Shown: positions 25,255 to 35,203, counted from the first letter of the stretch. The stretch is DNA of 53,112 nt from Aphanothece sp. CMT-3BRIN-NPC111 (GCA_019359765.1 JAHHGU010000035.1:1-53112); one strand, 5' to 3'. Notes: generated by a model not told the origin, from the letters alone. Numbers and translations are program-made.

Positions 25255-26742
25255 GTGACTTTTAAGAAATTTCTTCAACCGCTCGACCGTGCTGCCTTAG
25301 TACTGATGCTGGTGCTGAGTATCCTGATAGGACTATTGGTGTTGAGCGGCGATCGCACGGCACCACGAGTACGGGATTTTAGTTGGCAGAATAAACAAGT
25401 GGGGGCAGAAGATACCTCCTTTACCCTTACCTTTAGCCGTCCGATGGATCACCCCAGTGTAGAAGCTGCTTTGCAAATAGAGCCGCTGCTACCGGGCAAA
25501 GTTAGCTGGGCAGGACGACGAATGGTTTATACCCTATTGTCACCCGCCGCCTATGGCACTAAATATAAAATGCAGCTGGAGAATGCCCTAGGCCGCTTTA
25601 CAAGCATTGGGGGAAAGGAGAAAGGAAAAGTAATTCAGCCGTTTGCCTCTGAATTTAGCACCCGCGATCGCGCCTTAGTCTACCTCGGTGTTGAGGGAGA
25701 AGAAAAGGGACGTTTAATTTTGTATAACTTCACCCAGCAGCAAAAAAGCGTTCTCACGCCTTCTGATATGGTAGTCACGGACTTTAAACCTTATCCACAA
25801 GGCGACCGGATTTTGTTTTCTGCCTCTGACTGGAAAAGTCAAAAACCAGGCGCATCGAACCAACAGCTGTACACAGTGACGACAGGCACAAATCCTCAGT
25901 CTCCAGGCAGTCAAGACGCTGACTTACAGCCAAAAGGCAAAATAGACCAGGTTTTAGACAGTAAAGACTACCAAAACATGAAATTTGACTTGTCTGCTGA
26001 TGGGCAGACAATTGTTGTACAGCGAGCCAAGCAGGGAAATCCAGGCGAGTTTGGCTTATGGGTAGTGCAGTCTAAAGCTGCCCCTAAACCGCTGGAAAAC
26101 GAGCCGGGAGGGGACTTTACGATCACACCAGATAGTACAGCTGTAGCCATGGCTCAAGGGCAAGGTGTCGCCATTCTGCCACTAATACCTAAAGCAAAGC
26201 CCTTGGATTTTCTGCCCCAATTTGGCAAAGCTCTGAGTTTTTCCAGAGATGGCACAGCAGGAGTGATGCTTAAATTTAATACCAATAATACGGAATCCCT
26301 GTTTCTCGTAACAAACTCTGGCATCCAGAAAGAACTACTGCGAACACAAGGTTCAATTATGGACGCCTTGTTCGATCCACTCTCAACAACCATCTATTGT
26401 CTGCTGACCGAGCTGCTACAGGAAGGGAAAGAATACCGAGAACAGCCCTACATCTACGCAATTGACCTCAAGACAAATAAAGTAACACCCTTATTGGCCT
26501 TGCCGGAGCAACGAGACATTCAGATGAGCTTGTCACCCGACGGTTTAGCTCTGCTGTTCGATCAGGTCGTCACTACCGGCGCACTCCCCGAAGGAGAAAG
26601 TTTAACCACAAGTGATGGGCAAGCGATCGCCACCAGTCGCCTCTGGCTGCTACCCCTGACACCCTCCACACCGAAATCTGCTGGTAAGCTGGAACCAGAA
26701 GAGCTGCCTTTACCCGGCTTCCACCCTCGCTGGTTGCCCTGA
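25255..26742 (+). CDS. Membrane-anchored protein with Ig-like and beta-propeller-like domains
   Basis: A 495-residue protein beginning with GTG. A single N-terminal membrane anchor (residues about 13-31, ALVLMLVLSILIGLLVL) places the rest outside the cytoplasm. Residues about 38-125 resemble the SbsA-type Ig-like domain (FTLTFSRPMDHPSVEAAL then YKMQLENAL). The remainder is a series of TolB/WD40-like beta segments (for example MKFDLSADGQTIVV and IQMSLSPDGLALLFDQV). No catalytic motif is visible. I recall it as a conserved cyanobacterial hypothetical. It lies between the accessory cluster and a histidine kinase, with no obvious operon partner. Confidence 0.65.
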   Translation: MTFKKFLQPLDRAALVLMLVLSILIGLLVLSGDRTAPRVRDFSWQNKQVGAEDTSFTLTFSRPMDHPSVEAALQIEPLLPGKVSWAGRRMVYTLLSPAAYGTKYKMQLENALGRFTSIGGKEKGKVIQPFASEFSTRDRALVYLGVEGEEKGRLILYNFTQQQKSVLTPSDMVVTDFKPYPQGDRILFSASDWKSQKPGASNQQLYTVTTGTNPQSPGSQDADLQPKGKIDQVLDSKDYQNMKFDLSADGQTIVVQRAKQGNPGEFGLWVVQSKAAPKPLENEPGGDFTITPDSTAVAMAQGQGVAILPLIPKAKPLDFLPQFGKALSFSRDGTAGVMLKFNTNNTESLFLVTNSGIQKELLRTQGSIMDALFDPLSTTIYCLLTELLQEGKEYREQPYIYAIDLKTNKVTPLLALPEQRDIQMSLSPDGLALLFDQVVTTGALPEGESLTTSDGQAIATSRLWLLPLTPSTPKSAGKLEPEELPLPGFHPRWLP

Positions 26743-26754
26743 GCGACTAGCAGA

Positions 26755-26868
26755 GGAGGCTGGGGAAGCTGGGGAAGCTGGGGAAGCTGGGGGAGAGGAT
26801 TATGCAATTTTTATGCACATGAGCTTAAAACTCAAAACTCAAAACTCAAAACTCAAAACTATTTAACC
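26755..26868. repeat. G-rich nonamer tandem repeat followed by heptamer repeat
   Basis: GCTGGGGAA is repeated about four times around 26758-26793, directly after the stop of the propeller-like gene. Thirty bases on, AAAACTC is repeated five times (26827-26861) and ends in CTATTTAA, the same junction as at 4496-4520. The region separates two convergent genes. Confidence 0.7.
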
Positions 26869-26881
26869 CTTACCCTGTCAG

Positions 26882-29800
26882 TTAAACTTCGAGTGTACGT
26901 CCGGCAAGGTTTGCAACCCCTGCAACTAACTTTGCAGGCTCAACGGGCTTAGATATATGCATCTGGAAACCTGCTGAAAGTGCCTGCTGACGATCCTCTT
27001 CCCTGGCATAAGCCGTCAACGCCATAGCCGGAATCTGTCCTGGCTCTGCCTCCATTCCTCTGATCTTACGGATTAGCGAGTAACCATCCTCAACTGGCAT
27101 GCCAATGTCGCTTACCAGTACATCTGGCTTAAAACTTTTGAGCAGTTCCAGTGCTTCCCCTGCTGATACCACTGCTCTTACTTTAGCCCCGCACTCTTCG
27201 AGTACAGTTATGAAAAACTCGCGAGTGTCAGCTTCATCATCTACCACAAGTACCTGTAATCCAGACAGGACTGAGGGTGTGAGCTGCTGGACTAGGGGAG
27301 AGTTTGAACTATTTCCCGTCTCCCCATTTCCTTTACTGCCTTCTATTAGCGGCAGCTTCACCGTAAATGTCGCCCCTTGTCCCTCTCCCTCACTTTCGGC
27401 TTGGACAGTTCCACCGTGCAGTTCTACTAATTGACGCACGATTGCCAGTCCTAATCCCAGTCCCCCATACGACCTTGTCATGGAGCTATCCGCTTGGCGG
27501 AACTGCTCAAAGACATAAGGCAAAAATTCCGCACTTATACCTTTACCCGTGTCTTTTACTTGAATCTGAGCATAAGAGCCAGCACATTCAAGTCTTACTT
27601 CAACACGTCCCTCCTTGGGCGTGAACTTAATCGCGTTTGAAAGCAGATTCCAGACAACCTGCTGCAAACGTTCCGAATCACCGGAAATCAAGCCGGCAGA
27701 GGAGCCAAGCATAGACTCAATTTGAATATCTTTAGCCTCTGCTGTAGGACGCACAGCATCAATTGCCGCCTCAATAGTGGATACCACGTCAACTGAGCGG
27801 ATGTTAAGACGGATCTTGCCTCTAACAATCCGCGAGACCTCCAAGATATCATCGATTATTTGTGCCTGTGATTTGGCGTTGCGCTCAATTGTTTCCAGCG
27901 CCCTGGCAGTAGTAGCTTCATCAAACTTGCGAGAGCGAAGCAGCTTAGCCCATCCCAGCATGGAGTTGAGGGGGGTACGCAATTCATGGGAGACGATGGC
28001 TAGGAACTCGTCCTTAATGCGGTTCGCTTGCTCTAATGCCTCTGCCTGTTGCCGCAGCACCTCCTCCGCCTGCTTTTGAGCGTCAATGTCGGTATTTGTC
28101 CCGAACCAACTGATAATCTCACCCTCAGTATCGGGCACAGGTAAAGCACGCCCAATGTACCAGCGATACACGCCATCAGCCCTCTTGAGCCGAAATTCAA
28201 TTTCGTAAGGATTGCCCGTTGCCAAGGAATTGCTCCAGCGATCGCTACTGCGTGGCAAATCCTCTGGATGCACCATCTGTTGCCATCCTGTGCCCAAAAT
28301 TTGCTCGCTTGTGGAGGCGAAGTAATCAAGAACCCGTTGGTTAACGTAATCTAGCCTGCCATCTGGCAGGGCAGTCCATACCTGCTGAGGAATAACTTCC
28401 ATGAGGAAGCGAAAGCGTTGCTCACTTGCCTCCGCTTGAGCACGTGCTATCTGTTCCCGGATTAGTAATTCATCTTTTAAAGAATTTGCCGCTTCTAGCT
28501 GGGCAGTTCTTTCAATAACTCTTTGTTCTAGTTGGGCATTCAAAGCCAGAATTTCTGCCTCAGCTTGCTTGAGGTTAGTGATGTCTTGCGTCATCGTCAT
28601 TCCAGCCACAATTTCTCCCTGCTCGTTCCTCACGGGGAGCGTATGCCTGAGGTAAATATGATTGCTATAAATTAATTCCGTAACAGTTGCTGTCCCGGCA
28701 AGGGCAGCGCGATAAGTTGGCTCTATAATTTCACAAGTTTCAGGGGGAAATATCTCCCAAACTGCCTTGCCTTCCAATAACTCTCTAGAAAGGCCAATCT
28801 CTGCTAAACCTGCTCCGTCAGCAATCGTGTACCGTAAATTTTTATCAAATAAAAGAACTGCACCGTTGGGAAAATTTTTAGCTAATTTACGGTATAAATT
28901 TTCGCTTTTTCGTAGCGCTTCTTCTGCCAGCTTCCGCTCCGTGATGTCGTTGAGAGTACCAGAAGTGCCGCTAATAGAATTATCTGCATCTAAAGTCAGG
29001 CGGGCAAAAACTTCAATCCAACGGTAGCCACCCTCTTTTGTGAGGTAACGAATCTCATGACGGCAATACTCTTTTTGGCGCTGAATCAAGGGTTGAAACA
29101 GTTCTAAATTACGTTGCCTATCGTCAGGATGAACGTAATTTAAAAAGCTTGCGCCAATGCTTTCGTTGATTGAAAAACCAGTAATTTCTGTCCAAGCAGG
29201 GTTGAGAAACGTCCATAATCCCGCGGCATCTGTCTGAAAAATTACTTCTTTAACATTTTCCACCACAGAGCGATATTTCTGCTCACTCTCCTGCACTGCT
29301 TCCTTCGCCCGTTGACGCTCTTTGATTACATTTCTTAATTTATTGTTGGTTTTTAATAACTTATCCGTGCGATCGGCAACTCGTTGTTCCAATGTTTCAT
29401 TAACACTTTGAATTTCTTGGAATCTTTGATTAAGTGCAATCGCCATTAGGTGAAAATTTTGAACTAAAGAGTCTATCTCTGCTACCAAACTCCGCGGCCA
29501 CTGAATCGGTTCTCGCTCTAGTAGTTTATCTGGTAAGTTAGTCGTCACCTGTGCCAATATTGCCAGTGTCCTAACTAATCTGCGGCTGACAGCATCTGCA
29601 ACTACAAGTGCCAATACGGCAATTATCAGTATTATACCTAAGTCTTGGATATAGAGATTTTGTAAATAGTTAATATGTAGAGCAGCGGGTGTTTTTATAA
29701 CTAAATTCCAAGGTATATTGCTCCCCATAGCCGTTTTTTGCACATAGAAAGATTTTTTCCATCGCATTATAGGGGGCAGATTTTCTTTAGCAGGTAGCCA

Positions 29801-31075
29801 TTGATAGATATCACCCTTTAGTATCTGGGTTTCTCCACCTTTGAAATCCTCAAAGCCTTGCTTTACAACTTTGTTAACCTGCGTACTGGTAACGATACGA
29901 CCTTGACGATCGATAAGAGAAATTTGCATCTGCTGGTCATAAATATGTGCTTTGAGGCGTTCGCTTATTTTACTTAAATCTAACGAAGCATAAACAAAAC
30001 CGCGAAATTGATTTTCTACAATTACTGGGGCAGTTATGCCAACATGAGGTGTAGGTGGAATCTTTACAAAAATGAAGGTGTTTAATGGCTGTTCTGGCAA
30101 ATTAAAATATAAATCAGTTGTTAAGGATTTTAATGTTGTTTTAGTTTTTTTAAAGATAGATTGGCTAGCAACGTTTAAACCTATCTTTAATTCTGCGCCA
30201 TTATTGTCTTTTGAGTAATATGCAATGATATTGCCCGCCTGATCGGTAACATACAAGCTAGAGAAATCAGTAAAAGCTCCGCCTATTAGTTTTGTGCTTT
30301 GCTGTAATCTATTTGTTTGTGTAGCGTCTTCAGAAGAAATTAGTGTTGTATCAGACTCAGCCGCAATCTTTGCTAGTTCGTTAAGCGCATGTAAACGTCG
30401 CTGATGCCAAGCCTGAAAATCGGTAATTACGTATTTTGTAGTGGATTGAAGTTCTGCCTGAACCCTAGTTTCGATATTACTCATGGCACGATGACCATCT
30501 ACAATCATGATCATGAGTGTCGGAAATAAAACGAACGCCACTAACAAATTTAATAAGGTTTGCTGGAGAGAAAGCGTCTTCTTAATCTGGGGGCGAGATG
30601 CCCATTTATGAATAGGTAAGTGAGTAACGATTAAGTTAGCAACTAAGGCGTTAAAAATGCCATTTACAGCCTGCTTGAACATCGCTAGCAATGTTTGAGT
30701 GGCATCCACATGCATCAAGCCGAAATAAAATAGCCACACCAGAGGCATACCGATGAGCACCCAGTAAATGCCATCTAGTAAAACCATATTTTCGCTTTTG
30801 CGGTGAAATAGCCAGCCTACAAATAAAGTTTCACAAATAAGAACAATTGCCGCATAAGGATGGTTCCAGATTATAACTGTGTATGAACCAGCCAGGGTTG
30901 CCGCCAGCATACCCCAGCCTAGCCCGAATAGCCGTACCACGATTAAGACGGCAATACTGCCAAACAGGAAATCTGCTCCAAAAAAGAGCGGGAGGCTGAA
31001 ATAATTACCTGCATACCCTGCTGCCAGGAGAATCAGCAGTACAAGGGTAGATTTTTTATGAGTGAGGAGTAGCAT
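26882..31075 (-). CDS. Hybrid sensor histidine kinase with extracellular sensor, three PAS domains and receiver
   Basis: About 1397 residues from the ATG at 31075; a TTG four codons upstream is the alternative. Domain order: a block of hydrophobic segments (residues 10-155, MASE1-like), a membrane helix near 175-195, a large extracytoplasmic Cache-like region (200-470), a membrane helix near 480-498, three PAS modules (about 600-715, 722-838 and 885-1000), HisKA with phosphoacceptor H1030 in FLAIVSHELRTP, HATPase (N-box WNLLSNAIKF, GGLGLGLAIV) and a C-terminal receiver with D1323 in DVLVSDIGMP. All catalytic residues are present. It senses an unknown extracellular signal. No cognate DNA-binding regulator is adjacent. 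Confidence 0.9.
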   Translation of the reverse strand: MLLLTHKKSTLVLLILLAAGYAGNYFSLPLFFGADFLFGSIAVLIVVRLFGLGWGMLAATLAGSYTVIIWNHPYAAIVLICETLFVGWLFHRKSENMVLLDGIYWVLIGMPLVWLFYFGLMHVDATQTLLAMFKQAVNGIFNALVANLIVTHLPIHKWASRPQIKKTLSLQQTLLNLLVAFVLFPTLMIMIVDGHRAMSNIETRVQAELQSTTKYVITDFQAWHQRRLHALNELAKIAAESDTTLISSEDATQTNRLQQSTKLIGGAFTDFSSLYVTDQAGNIIAYYSKDNNGAELKIGLNVASQSIFKKTKTTLKSLTTDLYFNLPEQPLNTFIFVKIPPTPHVGITAPVIVENQFRGFVYASLDLSKISERLKAHIYDQQMQISLIDRQGRIVTSTQVNKVVKQGFEDFKGGETQILKGDIYQWLPAKENLPPIMRWKKSFYVQKTAMGSNIPWNLVIKTPAALHINYLQNLYIQDLGIILIIAVLALVVADAVSRRLVRTLAILAQVTTNLPDKLLEREPIQWPRSLVAEIDSLVQNFHLMAIALNQRFQEIQSVNETLEQRVADRTDKLLKTNNKLRNVIKERQRAKEAVQESEQKYRSVVENVKEVIFQTDAAGLWTFLNPAWTEITGFSINESIGASFLNYVHPDDRQRNLELFQPLIQRQKEYCRHEIRYLTKEGGYRWIEVFARLTLDADNSISGTSGTLNDITERKLAEEALRKSENLYRKLAKNFPNGAVLLFDKNLRYTIADGAGLAEIGLSRELLEGKAVWEIFPPETCEIIEPTYRAALAGTATVTELIYSNHIYLRHTLPVRNEQGEIVAGMTMTQDITNLKQAEAEILALNAQLEQRVIERTAQLEAANSLKDELLIREQIARAQAEASEQRFRFLMEVIPQQVWTALPDGRLDYVNQRVLDYFASTSEQILGTGWQQMVHPEDLPRSSDRWSNSLATGNPYEIEFRLKRADGVYRWYIGRALPVPDTEGEIISWFGTNTDIDAQKQAEEVLRQQAEALEQANRIKDEFLAIVSHELRTPLNSMLGWAKLLRSRKFDEATTARALETIERNAKSQAQIIDDILEVSRIVRGKIRLNIRSVDVVSTIEAAIDAVRPTAEAKDIQIESMLGSSAGLISGDSERLQQVVWNLLSNAIKFTPKEGRVEVRLECAGSYAQIQVKDTGKGISAEFLPYVFEQFRQADSSMTRSYGGLGLGLAIVRQLVELHGGTVQAESEGEGQGATFTVKLPLIEGSKGNGETGNSSNSPLVQQLTPSVLSGLQVLVVDDEADTREFFITVLEECGAKVRAVVSAGEALELLKSFKPDVLVSDIGMPVEDGYSLIRKIRGMEAEPGQIPAMALTAYAREEDRQQALSAGFQMHISKPVEPAKLVAGVANLAGRTLEV

Positions 31076-31234
31076 TGTTAAAAACAACCAGTGTGGCTAT
31101 GGTGTTAAACGTAGCCGTAGTGTAGGCATTTTCTATCTCAGAAAGCTTGTTGCTAACAACAAACTAGCTCAATAGTAATCGTCTCTTAGGTGATGTACTG
31201 GGCGCTACTGCTACTTGGAATAAGGCTAAAATCC

Positions 31235-32089
31235 CTAACTAGGTTCTACACTGATAATTCCTGACCACTGAACTTTTTTGAGATGATCTCGGCGGTAAGA
31301 GAAGAAATGTTCTGGCTCTTGGTAGGTGCAATGAGGGGCAATAGCTATTTGTTCAGGATATATACCTAGCTGTTCAAGTTGAATTGCATTCACCCGCCGC
31401 ACGTCCAAGCGTACCCGCCCCGGTTCCGGATCTGGTAACAGCGGCGAGTTGGGCAACTGCCACAGGGCATCTAGTATTGATTCTGGAGAATCAGCCTCAG
31501 ATTGCGGTAGAATGCTGGCTCCTACTTCAGCCGCCACCGGAAAAGTTACTTGGTAGACTTCACCAGCGATCGCCGGTCCCATAGCCACCAGCAGATTCTG
31601 AATTTGGCTACCAGAAGAGAGGAGTCGCGCGATCGCCACTGGAACAATCCGGGCAGCAGTACCCCGCCAACCCGCATGAACTGCGGCCACCTGTCCGGTT
31701 TGAGTATCAGCAATCAAAACTGGGGTGCAATCTGCACTCGCTACCCATACCGCCTGCTGCGCCTGTTGTGTCAATAAACCATCAGCTAGCGCGAACTCGC
31801 CTTCTTGCTCTAGCACCTCCCTACTATTCGACTTACCAGCAGCACTTTCTATTTCTGAGGGCGTTAGCACTGTGTTGCCATGTACCTGTTTGACGCGATA
31901 AACCTGGGCATCAGGTTGTAGGACATCTACTAATTCCGATGGAGATCGAGGCCAAAACTGTTGAGTAAAAAAGCCGTGAGGCCAAGATTCCAGCAGGCTA
32001 CAAGTTAAATATGGCAATTTTTCCCAAGTGCGCCAGCGCCAACTGTGGGTGGGAAATTCGGGGTTGAGCGTTAAGGAAGATAACTGCAA
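31235..32089 (-). CDS. pgeF: Peptidoglycan editing factor PgeF (YfiH, DUF152)
   Basis: A 284-residue protein of the family once called multicopper polyphenol oxidase and now known to correct misincorporated residues in peptidoglycan precursors. The metal-site residues are present: H70 in VKQVHGN, C121 in SADCTPVL and H138 in AVHAGWRGT. The visible start is a TTG at 32089; the family's N-terminus (HGFFT) begins 30-40 residues later, so the exact start is uncertain. It stands divergent from birA with a MITE-like element in the gap. Confidence 0.88.
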   Translation of the reverse strand: MQLSSLTLNPEFPTHSWRWRTWEKLPYLTCSLLESWPHGFFTQQFWPRSPSELVDVLQPDAQVYRVKQVHGNTVLTPSEIESAAGKSNSREVLEQEGEFALADGLLTQQAQQAVWVASADCTPVLIADTQTGQVAAVHAGWRGTAARIVPVAIARLLSSGSQIQNLLVAMGPAIAGEVYQVTFPVAAEVGASILPQSEADSPESILDALWQLPNSPLLPDPEPGRVRLDVRRVNAIQLEQLGIYPEQIAIAPHCTYQEPEHFFSYRRDHLKKVQWSGIISVEPS

Positions 32090-32164
32090 CTATAAAACCT
32101 CAGAAGTAATAGCTGATACCGATTGGATTATGTTGTATCAAGGCTTGGCAGCTATGAGAGCTTA

Positions 32165-32246
32165 GAACCTATCCGAAAAGCCGATTTGAGAGATTTTAAA
32201 TCGCTTTCACCAAGCAAATAGACGCAGATATTTGGAAAGATAGGCT
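32165..32246. mobile_element. MITE-like element, copy 2 (82 bp)
   Basis: Left end GAACCTATCCGAA and right end GATAGGCT match the ends of the element at 8804-8912. The flanks are a direct CTTA on both sides (32161-32164 and 32247-32250). The interior differs from copy 1 and has no coding capacity. It lies between pgeF and birA, 75 bases upstream of the pgeF start. Confidence 0.55.
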
Positions 32247-32317
32247 CTTAATCCAAAATCGGAAATCGATTGACGAATCTATGTTAACTTAAGCAACGAT
32301 TTATTCTGGTTGCAGCG

Positions 32318-33106
32318 GTGGCATTTGATCGACAACAGCTTGAATCTCTACTAGGAACGCATAATCATGCGCCTCTACAGCTTTGTTTGCATATATTTGA
32401 GACTCTAACCTCCACAAACCAGAAGCTATGGGAATTAATCGATGGGGGTGCTGCGCCGGGAACAATTGCGATCGCAGCGAGACAAACATCCGGGCGAGGT
32501 CAATGGGGACGCCAGTGGCATTCTCCCGGTGGTGGATTGTACCTTTCTTTAGCTATTGCTCCTAATCTACCAGCGTCAAATAGCGCCCAGCTAACTTTAT
32601 GCATGGCATGGGGAATAGCGACAGCGTTGCGCGATCGCGGCATACCTGTTTTACTCAAATGGCCCAACGATCTGCTACTGCTAGGACGCAAACTTGGCGG
32701 TATTCTCACAGAAACTCGCATACACCAAGGACAAATTACCAAAGCGATCGTAGGGGTTGGCATCAACTGGAATAACCCAGTGCCGGAAACCGGCATCAAT
32801 CTGCAATCTTTCTTCAAGCATCAGCAAACGCCCCCGATCACCTGCCTGGAAATGTTGGCAGCAATTACCATACAGGGAATTTTATCCGGCTACCAGCACT
32901 GTTCACCGTCAGGAATAGAAATTGTTCTACCCTCTTATCTAGAGCTTCTAAGTAGCCGAGGACGCACCATCGTCGTAGATGGTTGCCCAGGAGTGGTTGT
33001 CGGAGTATCACCCACAGGAGATCTGCGAGTTCGCGTGCAATCATTAGCAGCTAAATCAGAAATTTGTCTTAAGCCCGGTACAATCAGTTTGGGCTACGAT
33101 AGGTAG
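32318..33106 (+). CDS. birA: Biotin--[acetyl-CoA carboxylase] ligase
   Basis: A 262-residue enzyme that activates biotin with ATP and attaches it to the biotin carboxyl carrier protein. The biotinyl-AMP loop is seen as SGRGQWGRQWHSPGGGLYLS (G59-R60-G61), and the lysine of the KWPND motif is K114. GILTETR and VGVGINWN follow as in the family. The N-terminal DNA-binding domain of E. coli BirA is missing, so this is a monofunctional ligase. The C-terminal SH3-like part (VVVDGCPGVVVGVSPTGDLRV) is present. The start is GTG. Confidence 0.9.
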   Translation: MAFDRQQLESLLGTHNHAPLQLCLHIFETLTSTNQKLWELIDGGAAPGTIAIAARQTSGRGQWGRQWHSPGGGLYLSLAIAPNLPASNSAQLTLCMAWGIATALRDRGIPVLLKWPNDLLLLGRKLGGILTETRIHQGQITKAIVGVGINWNNPVPETGINLQSFFKHQQTPPITCLEMLAAITIQGILSGYQHCSPSGIEIVLPSYLELLSSRGRTIVVDGCPGVVVGVSPTGDLRVRVQSLAAKSEICLKPGTISLGYDR

Positions 33107-33134
33107 TTTTTCCACATCCAGGGTCAACCAATGC

Positions 33135-33280
33135 AAGGATTTTGGATTTACGATTTTGGATTGACCCCGATTCTTGTGGTCGGGGCTTGGGGATTTTGGA
33201 TTTACGATTTGTTCCGCCCATAATTCGGCGGAGCATGAACCCAAAATTTCTTTTAATCCAAAATCTAAAATCTAAAATTG
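33135..33280. repeat. Intergenic repeat with direct and inverted copies
   Basis: GGATTTTGGATTTACGATTT occurs twice (about 33138 and 33191), separated by a CCCCGA/TCGGGG hairpin. The inverse motif (AATCCAAAATCTAAAATC) appears near 33256-33275. This kind of low-complexity intergenic repeat is common in filamentous cyanobacteria. Short fragments of it (ATCCAAAATCGG) are also seen at 32251. Confidence 0.6.
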
Positions 33281-33355
33281 CTAGTCCAAGCAGATTTAGC
33301 ATTGATTCAAATACCGGATTGGCTGAAATTCCCTAAACTTCACCAATGGCCTTTT

Positions 33356-35203
33356 ATGAGTAGTGATTCGGAAATGACCCAGCGAACCTCCCCTGGTTGC
33401 ACCCCTTTTAGCTTCTTCTGGCGGCGTTCCCTGTTGACGCAAGGATTAAGTTGTATTGGCGGTCTCAGTATCCTCAGCAGCGGCCTTGTTTGGGCAAAGA
33501 CGGATTCGGTCCCAGAGCCCAAAGTAGGGGACACGACCCAAGAAGCTCCGCGTACAGTAGTCGTAAAAGCAGAGCCGATTCCAGATGCTGTGCCCAAAAG
33601 CTCTGCTCCAGAAACATCTACGATAGCAACGCCGGAGCTTAATCCCAACCCAGTTGTTGAACCCAGACCATCAGTAGCCAAGCGTGCTTCTGAGCCAGTT
33701 GTTGTAGATAAAAGCTCAGCCTCGTTGCCACGCGAGGTGGCGCCAGGTGTTTCCCGCAGAGCCTCAACTTTGTTGGAGGGCGAGTCAGAACCAGTCGTTG
33801 TAGATAAAAGCTCAGCTGCCTCAGAACGTGCTTCTAAGCCAGTTGTTATACATAAAGGTTCAGCCTCGTTGGAACGGGAGTCAGAACCAGTTGTTGTAGA
33901 TAAAAGCTCAGCTGCCTCAGAACGTGCTTCTGAACCAGTTGTTATAGATAAAGGTTTAGCCTCATTGGAACGGGAGCCAGAGCCAGTTGTTGTAGACAAA
34001 CGCTCAGCCCCGCCAGGTCAGTTAGAGCCATCTGTGGCCAAACAACCTGTACTTCCTATTCCCAGCTTGCCTGAGCCAAGCACAGCTGAGGAAATAACGC
34101 CTCCCTTAACAATACCCAGCCTCACAGATACCAGTGCCAAAGTCACAGTAGAGAACAAGATTTATCTCGACTCTACTGACTACACTTTTGGGGTTACGGC
34201 TCAGAGCGACTTGCCAATTCGCTTCTACGATGAACCGACTGACCTGGTGACGAATCAAGGGTTCACCAGCTGTAAAACTGTGTTTAAAGAGCAGAAGCTG
34301 GTGAGCGGGGTCTGCAGTGTAGCGGCACCAAGTCGAGAACTTGCCAGCACTAAGCGCTCTGTTCCGGTTCCTCCTTTGAGCGGGGTGAGAAGTACACAGA
34401 CACCGCTGGTCGGTTTGCAGCCAATCAATATAGGTCCTATCCGCGCGAACATTAACGGTCTGGGTTTCAATAGCCGCCGCCCGAGCACAGTAATTGCTCA
34501 ACAGGTAACTTCCCCAAGCAACCTCAGCCGCCTTGCCGTCAATAGCCGCCGCCCGAGCACACGCATTGCTCAACAAGTAACTTCCCCAAGGAGCCTCAGT
34601 CGCTTGGCCGTCAATAGCCGCCGCCCGAGCACACGCATTGCTCAACAGGTGGCTTCCCCAAGTAGTAGGGCGAATTTGCAAAGCTACCCCTACTACAATC
34701 TGGCAGCCGCCCCATTTGGAAGCCCAGGAAATGGCAACACTAGCTTCATGTTCCCCCTGACGATTCCGGCTCCGATTACCTCAGTCTTCGGCTGGCGGAT
34801 TCATCCAATTACAGGCGATAGTCGGTTTCACGCCGGTACTGACTTGGGCGCTCCTTTGGGAACACCAGTTTTTGCGACCTCTGCTGGTCAGGTAGCGATC
34901 GCTGATTGGATGGGCGGCTACGGCTTAACCATTGTCCTCCAGCACAACCAGGTCCAAGAAACTCTCTATGGCCACCTCTCAGAAATATTTGTCCAACCAG
35001 GTCAGTGGGTAGAGCCGGGAACCGTTATTGGGCGCGTCGGCAGCACCGGCAACTCCACTGGCCCTCATCTTCACTTTGAAACCCGGCAATTAACGCCGGA
35101 AGGCTGGGTAGCAACTGATCCTGGTCCTCAGTTGGAATATGGTCTAGCGCAACTGCTTAATGCCTTGCGTACAGCTCAGATGGCTCCAAAACCGGGTGCT
35201 TAG
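33356..35203 (+). CDS. M23-family peptidoglycan endopeptidase with repeat-rich linker
   Basis: About 615 residues from the ATG at 33356 (33374 is possible; the extension to 33278 lies in repeat DNA). After an N-terminal hydrophobic segment near residues 20-45 comes a long low-complexity region. Its first half repeats a motif of the type ASEPVVVDKSSA about six times; the second half has three 24-residue repeats (NSRRPSTRIAQQVTSP) encoded by 72-bp DNA repeats at 34469-34665. The C-terminal LytM/M23 domain is complete: H492-x3-D496 in HAGTD and H571-L-H573 in PHLHFE, with the YGHLS motif between. It should cut peptide cross-links in the cell wall. The repeats probably serve as a flexible or wall-binding spacer. 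Confidence 0.88.
   Translation: MSSDSEMTQRTSPGCTPFSFFWRRSLLTQGLSCIGGLSILSSGLVWAKTDSVPEPKVGDTTQEAPRTVVVKAEPIPDAVPKSSAPETSTIATPELNPNPVVEPRPSVAKRASEPVVVDKSSASLPREVAPGVSRRASTLLEGESEPVVVDKSSAASERASKPVVIHKGSASLERESEPVVVDKSSAASERASEPVVIDKGLASLEREPEPVVVDKRSAPPGQLEPSVAKQPVLPIPSLPEPSTAEEITPPLTIPSLTDTSAKVTVENKIYLDSTDYTFGVTAQSDLPIRFYDEPTDLVTNQGFTSCKTVFKEQKLVSGVCSVAAPSRELASTKRSVPVPPLSGVRSTQTPLVGLQPINIGPIRANINGLGFNSRRPSTVIAQQVTSPSNLSRLAVNSRRPSTRIAQQVTSPRSLSRLAVNSRRPSTRIAQQVASPSSRANLQSYPYYNLAAAPFGSPGNGNTSFMFPLTIPAPITSVFGWRIHPITGDSRFHAGTDLGAPLGTPVFATSAGQVAIADWMGGYGLTIVLQHNQVQETLYGHLSEIFVQPGQWVEPGTVIGRVGSTGNSTGPHLHFETRQLTPEGWVATDPGPQLEYGLAQLLNALRTAQMAPKPGA
33690..34010 (+). repeat. Degenerate coding repeat in the M23 gene
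   Basis: Units built around GTTGTTGTAGATAAAAGC recur about six times with differing spacer lengths, encoding PVVVDKSSA-type peptides. The copies differ by point changes (PVVIDKG, PVVIHKG), showing some age. This is in-frame expansion inside a structural linker rather than a CRISPR-type array. Confidence 0.8.
34469..34665 (+). repeat. 72-bp tandem repeat in the M23 gene, about 2.7 copies
   Basis: Units start with AATAGCCGCCGCCCGAGCAC at 34469, 34541 and 34613, exactly 72 bases apart, so the repeat preserves frame as 24 residues. The copies are nearly identical, implying recent expansion. Confidence 0.9.

Noticed and set aside
33340..33999. Long minus-strand reading frame of 219 codons
   Set aside because: It is the antisense shadow of the repeated M23 linker; periodic codons keep the opposite frame open. 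No start signal or family resemblance.
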